Below, one piece after another: positions 13,639 through 16,190 of a stretch of 16,190 nucleotides of DNA. Position 1 is the stretch's first letter. Each line of letters begins with the position of its first letter. The position numbers were made by a program, and so were the translations under genes. The notes under the pieces were generated by a model. The model was not told the DNA's origin. It made no database searches and saw nothing but the letters and a program-made list of their open reading frames with translations. Origin of the DNA: Chryseobacterium gleum (GTDB taxonomy: Bacteria > Bacteroidota > Bacteroidia > Flavobacteriales_D > Sanyastnellaceae); NCBI GenBank assembly GCA_945883885.1, contig CAMCYM010000012.1, positions 1 through 16,190 on the forward strand, read 5' to 3'.

Positions 13639-15637
13639 CGGCAGCTCCTTCCTCTCCTCCCTCCGCCCCTGATTCTGCCTCCGGTTCCTGCACGTCTGGC
13701 GCATCCATATGCGGAGTCACCGCCCCTTCAGGTGCAACCGGCTCCGTACGTAGGGCAAATGGCCGTGGTCCGAGAATGCGCTCGACGTCTTCTTTGAAAA
13801 TCACTTCGTTCGTTAGCAATGCATCCGCTAACGTGGAGAGCTTCTCTTCGTTGTCTTCTAGGATTTGCTTCGACCTCACGTAGGCCGATTCAATCAACTT
13901 GCCCACCTCTTCGTCGATGATGCGGGCCGTCTCCTCGCTGTACGGCTTCGTGAACGTCTGCTCGCCGCGGCTGTCGTAGAAGCTGATGTTCCCGAGCCGT
14001 TTGTTCAAGCCGTAAATCGTGACCATCGCATAGGCCTGCTTTGTCACCTTCTCCAAATCGCTGAGGGCTCCGGTCGAGATTTTCCCGAAGACCAAATCCT
14101 CCGCAGCACGGCCCCCGAGCGCCGCACACATCTCGTCGAAAATCTGCTCTGTGGTGGTGATTTGGCGCTCCTCCGGCAAGTACCAAGCTGCCCCGAGGGA
14201 TTGGCCACGCGGCACGATGCTGACCTTCACAAGTGGTGAAGCGTGTTCCACCAGCCAGCTTACCACCGCATGCCCGGCCTCGTGAAAGGCAATCGTGCGC
14301 TTCTCGTCGGCGGAGATGATCTTTGATCGCTTTTCGAGGCCTCCGATGATGCGGTCCACGGCGTCGAGGAAGTCTTGGTGCGTGACGAGCTCGCGGCCCT
14401 TGCGCGCAGCGAAAAGCGCAGCCTCGTTGCACACATTCGCAATGTCAGCGCCGCTGAAGCCTGGGGTTTGGCGAGAAAGGAAGTCCACGTCGACGCTTTC
14501 GTCCGCCTTGATGGGCCGCAAGTGCACCTCGAAGATGGACTTGCGCTCCGTCAAGTCGGGCATGTCCGCATAAATCTGCCGGTCGAATCGACCCGCCCGC
14601 ATCAAGGCCTTGTCGAGGATGTCCGCCCGGTTCGTCGCTGCGAGGATGATGACCCCGCTGTTCGTGCCGAAGCCGTCCATTTCCGTAAGAAGCTGGTTCA
14701 GCGTGTTTTCACGCTCGTCGTTTGAACCCATGTTGAGGTTCTTTCCACGCGCTCGACCGATGGCGTCGATTTCGTCGATGAAAATGATGGCCGGCGCCTT
14801 TTCCTTCGCTTGCTTGAACAGATCGCGCACGCGCGAAGCGCCGACGCCCACGAACATCTCCACGAAATCGGAGCCGCTAAGCGAGAAGAACGGCACTTGC
14901 GCTTCCCCCGCTACCGCCTTTGCGAGCAAGGTTTTTCCGGTTCCAGGAGGGCCGACGAGCAGCGCGCCCTTCGGGATTTTTGCTCCGAGGTTCGTGTATT
15001 TGTCCGGTGACTTGAGGAAGTCCACGATTTCTTGCAGTTCTTCTTTCGCGCCCTCGAGCCCAGCCACGTCCTTGAACGTGACATCGGTGCCTTTGCCTTT
15101 CTCGAAGAGCTGCGCGCGCGACTTGCCGATGTTGAAGATTTGGCCGCCGCCCGGGGCGCCCCCGCCCAAGCGGCGCATTACGAACATCCACACCCCGATC
15201 ATCAAAGCGAAGAAGATGACGTACATGAGGATTTGCTCACCCCACTCATTCCGAGGCTCGTACACGAGCTCGACGCCGTACATCTCGGCCATTTCCTTCA
15301 GGTCCTCCGCATAGGCGTCGCCTGCGGGGATGTTCAACAAGTAGTCGGTCGGAGAATAGACCTGCCGGAGCAGTTGGTCGTCGTTCTTGTCCGCCTGCTC
15401 GCGCGCACGCACCTCCTTCTTCAACTGGATGGTCGCACGGGCCCCATCGTGTGTAATCCGCTGGATTTCACCACGCTCAATCCGAGCCTTCAATTCCCCC
15501 CACTGGATTTGCTTCCCGTCGGAACTGCCGCCGAAAAAAAGCATCGACAGCATGACTGCCCCGATGAGGGCGTAAATCCAATAGAAATTGATGCCTTTGC
15601 GCGGTTTGCCGCCGGACTTCTCGTTGCGTTCTTCCAT
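13631..15637 (-). CDS. ftsH: ATP-dependent zinc metalloprotease FtsH
   Basis: A 668-residue hexameric membrane protease that pulls membrane and short-lived cytosolic proteins out and degrades them. Membrane helices at about 17-35 and 135-153 flank a periplasmic domain. The AAA+ domain has Walker A GPPGTGKT (229-236), Walker B IIFIDEID (284-291), the pore loop MFVGVGASR (261-269) and the second region of homology around NRADILDKALMRAGRFDR. The protease domain has the zinc site HEAGH (452-456) with D527 as the likely third ligand (ALSDLEK). The last roughly 40 residues are Pro/Ala/Glu-rich, acidic and probably disordered. The ATG ending at 15637 is 14 bp after rsfS; a TTG three codons upstream (15646) is an alternative start. 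In E. coli FtsH sets LPS synthesis through LpxC, so its place beside lipid genes is suggestive but not evidence. Confidence 0.97.
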   Translation of the reverse strand: MEERNEKSGGKPRKGINFYWIYALIGAVMLSMLFFGGSSDGKQIQWGELKARIERGEIQRITHDGARATIQLKKEVRAREQADKNDDQLLRQVYSPTDYLLNIPAGDAYAEDLKEMAEMYGVELVYEPRNEWGEQILMYVIFFALMIGVWMFVMRRLGGGAPGGGQIFNIGKSRAQLFEKGKGTDVTFKDVAGLEGAKEELQEIVDFLKSPDKYTNLGAKIPKGALLVGPPGTGKTLLAKAVAGEAQVPFFSLSGSDFVEMFVGVGASRVRDLFKQAKEKAPAIIFIDEIDAIGRARGKNLNMGSNDERENTLNQLLTEMDGFGTNSGVIILAATNRADILDKALMRAGRFDRQIYADMPDLTERKSIFEVHLRPIKADESVDVDFLSRQTPGFSGADIANVCNEAALFAARKGRELVTHQDFLDAVDRIIGGLEKRSKIISADEKRTIAFHEAGHAVVSWLVEHASPLVKVSIVPRGQSLGAAWYLPEERQITTTEQIFDEMCAALGGRAAEDLVFGKISTGALSDLEKVTKQAYAMVTIYGLNKRLGNISFYDSRGEQTFTKPYSEETARIIDEEVGKLIESAYVRSKQILEDNEEKLSTLADALLTNEVIFKEDVERILGPRPFALRTEPVAPEGAVTPHMDAPDVQEPEAESGAEGGEEGAADA

Positions 15638-15651
15638 TTGGGTCAATTACC

Positions 15652-16023
15652 TCACACCTCCTCCAGTTGTTCGATGGCTGCATCGCCCCACAGCTCTTCG
15701 AGTGCATAGCGGGGTCTGACTTCCTGGTGAAACACGTGCACGACGATGTTTCCGTAGTCCAGCACGGCCCATTCGCCGTTGCGCAGCCCTTGTTTGTTCC
15801 AAGCCCGCTCGTCCGCTTCGACGAATGTCGCCTCATCGACCGATTGTGCAAGCGCCTCCACGTGCGTGCGACTCGTGCCGTGCGCGATGACGAACCAGTC
15901 GGCGACTGCATGTGGCACTTGCCTCATGTCCAGCAAGGTAATCCCCTTAGCTTTCGTGTCTTGGAGGCCATGAATGACCGCCTCCAACAAGGGGTCTGAC
16001 CCGCGCGATTCCTGTTCCGGCAT
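15652..16023 (-). CDS. rsfS: Ribosomal silencing factor RsfS
   Basis: A 123-residue protein of the Iojap/YbeB family that binds ribosomal protein L14 and blocks joining of ribosomal subunits when nutrients fall. Typical stretches are VADWFVIAHGTSRTHVEALA (45-64), then NGEWAVLDYGNIVVHVFHQE and RYALEELWGDA near the C-terminus. The ATG ending at 16023 gives MPEQES and a family-like length; a TTG seven codons upstream is possible but less likely. It is the first gene of the leftward rsfS-ftsH-cdsA-psd operon and is divergent from birA across 38 bp. The rsfS-ftsH pairing with birA divergent is a layout I recall from Bacteroidota. Confidence 0.94.
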   Translation of the reverse strand: MPEQESRGSDPLLEAVIHGLQDTKAKGITLLDMRQVPHAVADWFVIAHGTSRTHVEALAQSVDEATFVEADERAWNKQGLRNGEWAVLDYGNIVVHVFHQEVRPRYALEELWGDAAIEQLEEV

Positions 16024-16040
16024 GCACTGTGTATGGAGGT

Positions 16041-16048
16041 GCAAGGTA
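16041..16048 (-). promoter_or_regulatory. Candidate -7 element of the rsfS operon
   Basis: Read leftward TACCTTGC, nearly the same as the TACATTGC of the T9SS gene promoter and at nearly the same distance from its start codon (17 versus 18 bp). No -33 TTG is seen at the expected distance, so confidence is modest. Confidence 0.4.
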
Positions 16049-16049
16049 G

Positions 16050-16057
16050 TAATTTTG
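16050..16057 (+). promoter_or_regulatory. Bacteroidota-type -7 element of birA
   Basis: TAATTTTG is an exact match to TAnnTTTG and ends 4 bp before the birA ATG, so the transcript would have almost no leader. It lies 1 bp from the opposing rsfS element. No -33 TTG is seen. Confidence 0.5.
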
Positions 16058-16061
16058 ACGG

Positions 16062-16190
16062 ATGCAGCCCCCAGATTTTGCAGACGTTCAGGTGGGTTTT
16101 GTGCGCGTGGCTTGCAGGCACTGGGAGGAGGTGGAAAGCACGAACGCCGAGGCGATGGGCCTGCTGCGGTCGGCCGCGCCGGGAAGTTGG
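16062..16190 (+). CDS. birA: Biotin--[acetyl-CoA-carboxylase] ligase, N-terminal fragment (runs off the window)
   Basis: The ATG at 16062 opens 43 codons to the window edge without a stop. The only strong motif is WEEVESTNAEAMGLL, which matches the start of the BirA catalytic domain (the STN segment contacts biotinyl-AMP). The enzyme activates biotin and attaches it to acetyl-CoA carboxylase. The catalytic domain begins near residue 20, so there is no room for an N-terminal DNA-binding domain; this would be a ligase-only form and not a repressor. The divergent position next to rsfS supports the call. The gene was recognised from a short fragment and context, so the identity is likely but not certain. 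Confidence 0.75.
   Translation, partial: MQPPDFADVQVGFVRVACRHWEEVESTNAEAMGLLRSAAPGSW

Noticed and set aside
15638..15646. TTG start for ftsH three codons upstream
   Set aside because: Possible, but ATG at 15637 gives a normal N-terminus and is the simpler choice; kept only as an alternative.
1..16190. Mobile elements, CRISPR arrays, defence systems, tRNA or rRNA genes
   Set aside because: No transposase or integrase, no regular repeat-spacer pattern, no inverted-repeat ends and no tRNA-like sequence were seen; the gene content is ordinary core genome.

Overview
The window looks like a stretch of core chromosome from a Bacteroidota bacterium, probably near Flavobacteriales, with an unusually GC-rich genome for that phylum (judged by eye). 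Three things point there: a secreted protein ending in a type IX secretion (Por) sorting domain, Bacteroidota-style promoter elements (TAnnTTTG, in two cases with a TTG about 20 bp upstream), and a gene order I recall from that phylum (lptD / amidase / mlaD / two Fe-S proteins, and birA / rsfS / ftsH / cdsA / psd). I see no mobile elements, CRISPR, tRNA or rRNA. The high GC content produces many long open frames opposite or across the real genes; these were discarded.

Left part (1-8603). The N-terminal half of lptD runs leftward out of the window. Divergent from it is a tightly packed rightward set: a cell-wall amidase with a SPOR-like tail, an MlaD/MCE lipid-transport protein, a membrane cytochrome-b-like Fe-S protein and its soluble CCG-type partner, fabG, and a large membrane-anchored von Willebrand factor A protein of unknown function. 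Spacings are 2-29 bp. The set mixes envelope building (LPS export, peptidoglycan cleavage, lipid trafficking), fatty-acid synthesis and an uncharacterised redox pair.

Middle (8604-12301). All genes point left: rpmB (ribosomal protein L28) with its own promoter and a strong terminator, cinA, and a secreted Asp-box (BNR-like) protein exported by type IX secretion, which is flanked by its own promoter and terminator.

Right part (12362-16190). A leftward operon rsfS-ftsH-cdsA-psd links ribosome silencing, membrane proteolysis and phosphatidylethanolamine synthesis. Its genes overlap or lie within 14 bp of each other. The start of birA is divergent, 38 bp from rsfS, with promoter elements packed almost back to back.

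I find no convincing new multi-gene system. The points most worth checking are an unusually short CdsA, the unknown VWA protein, an L28 gene lacking its usual neighbours, the compact rsfS/birA promoter region, and a hint of very short or absent mRNA leaders.
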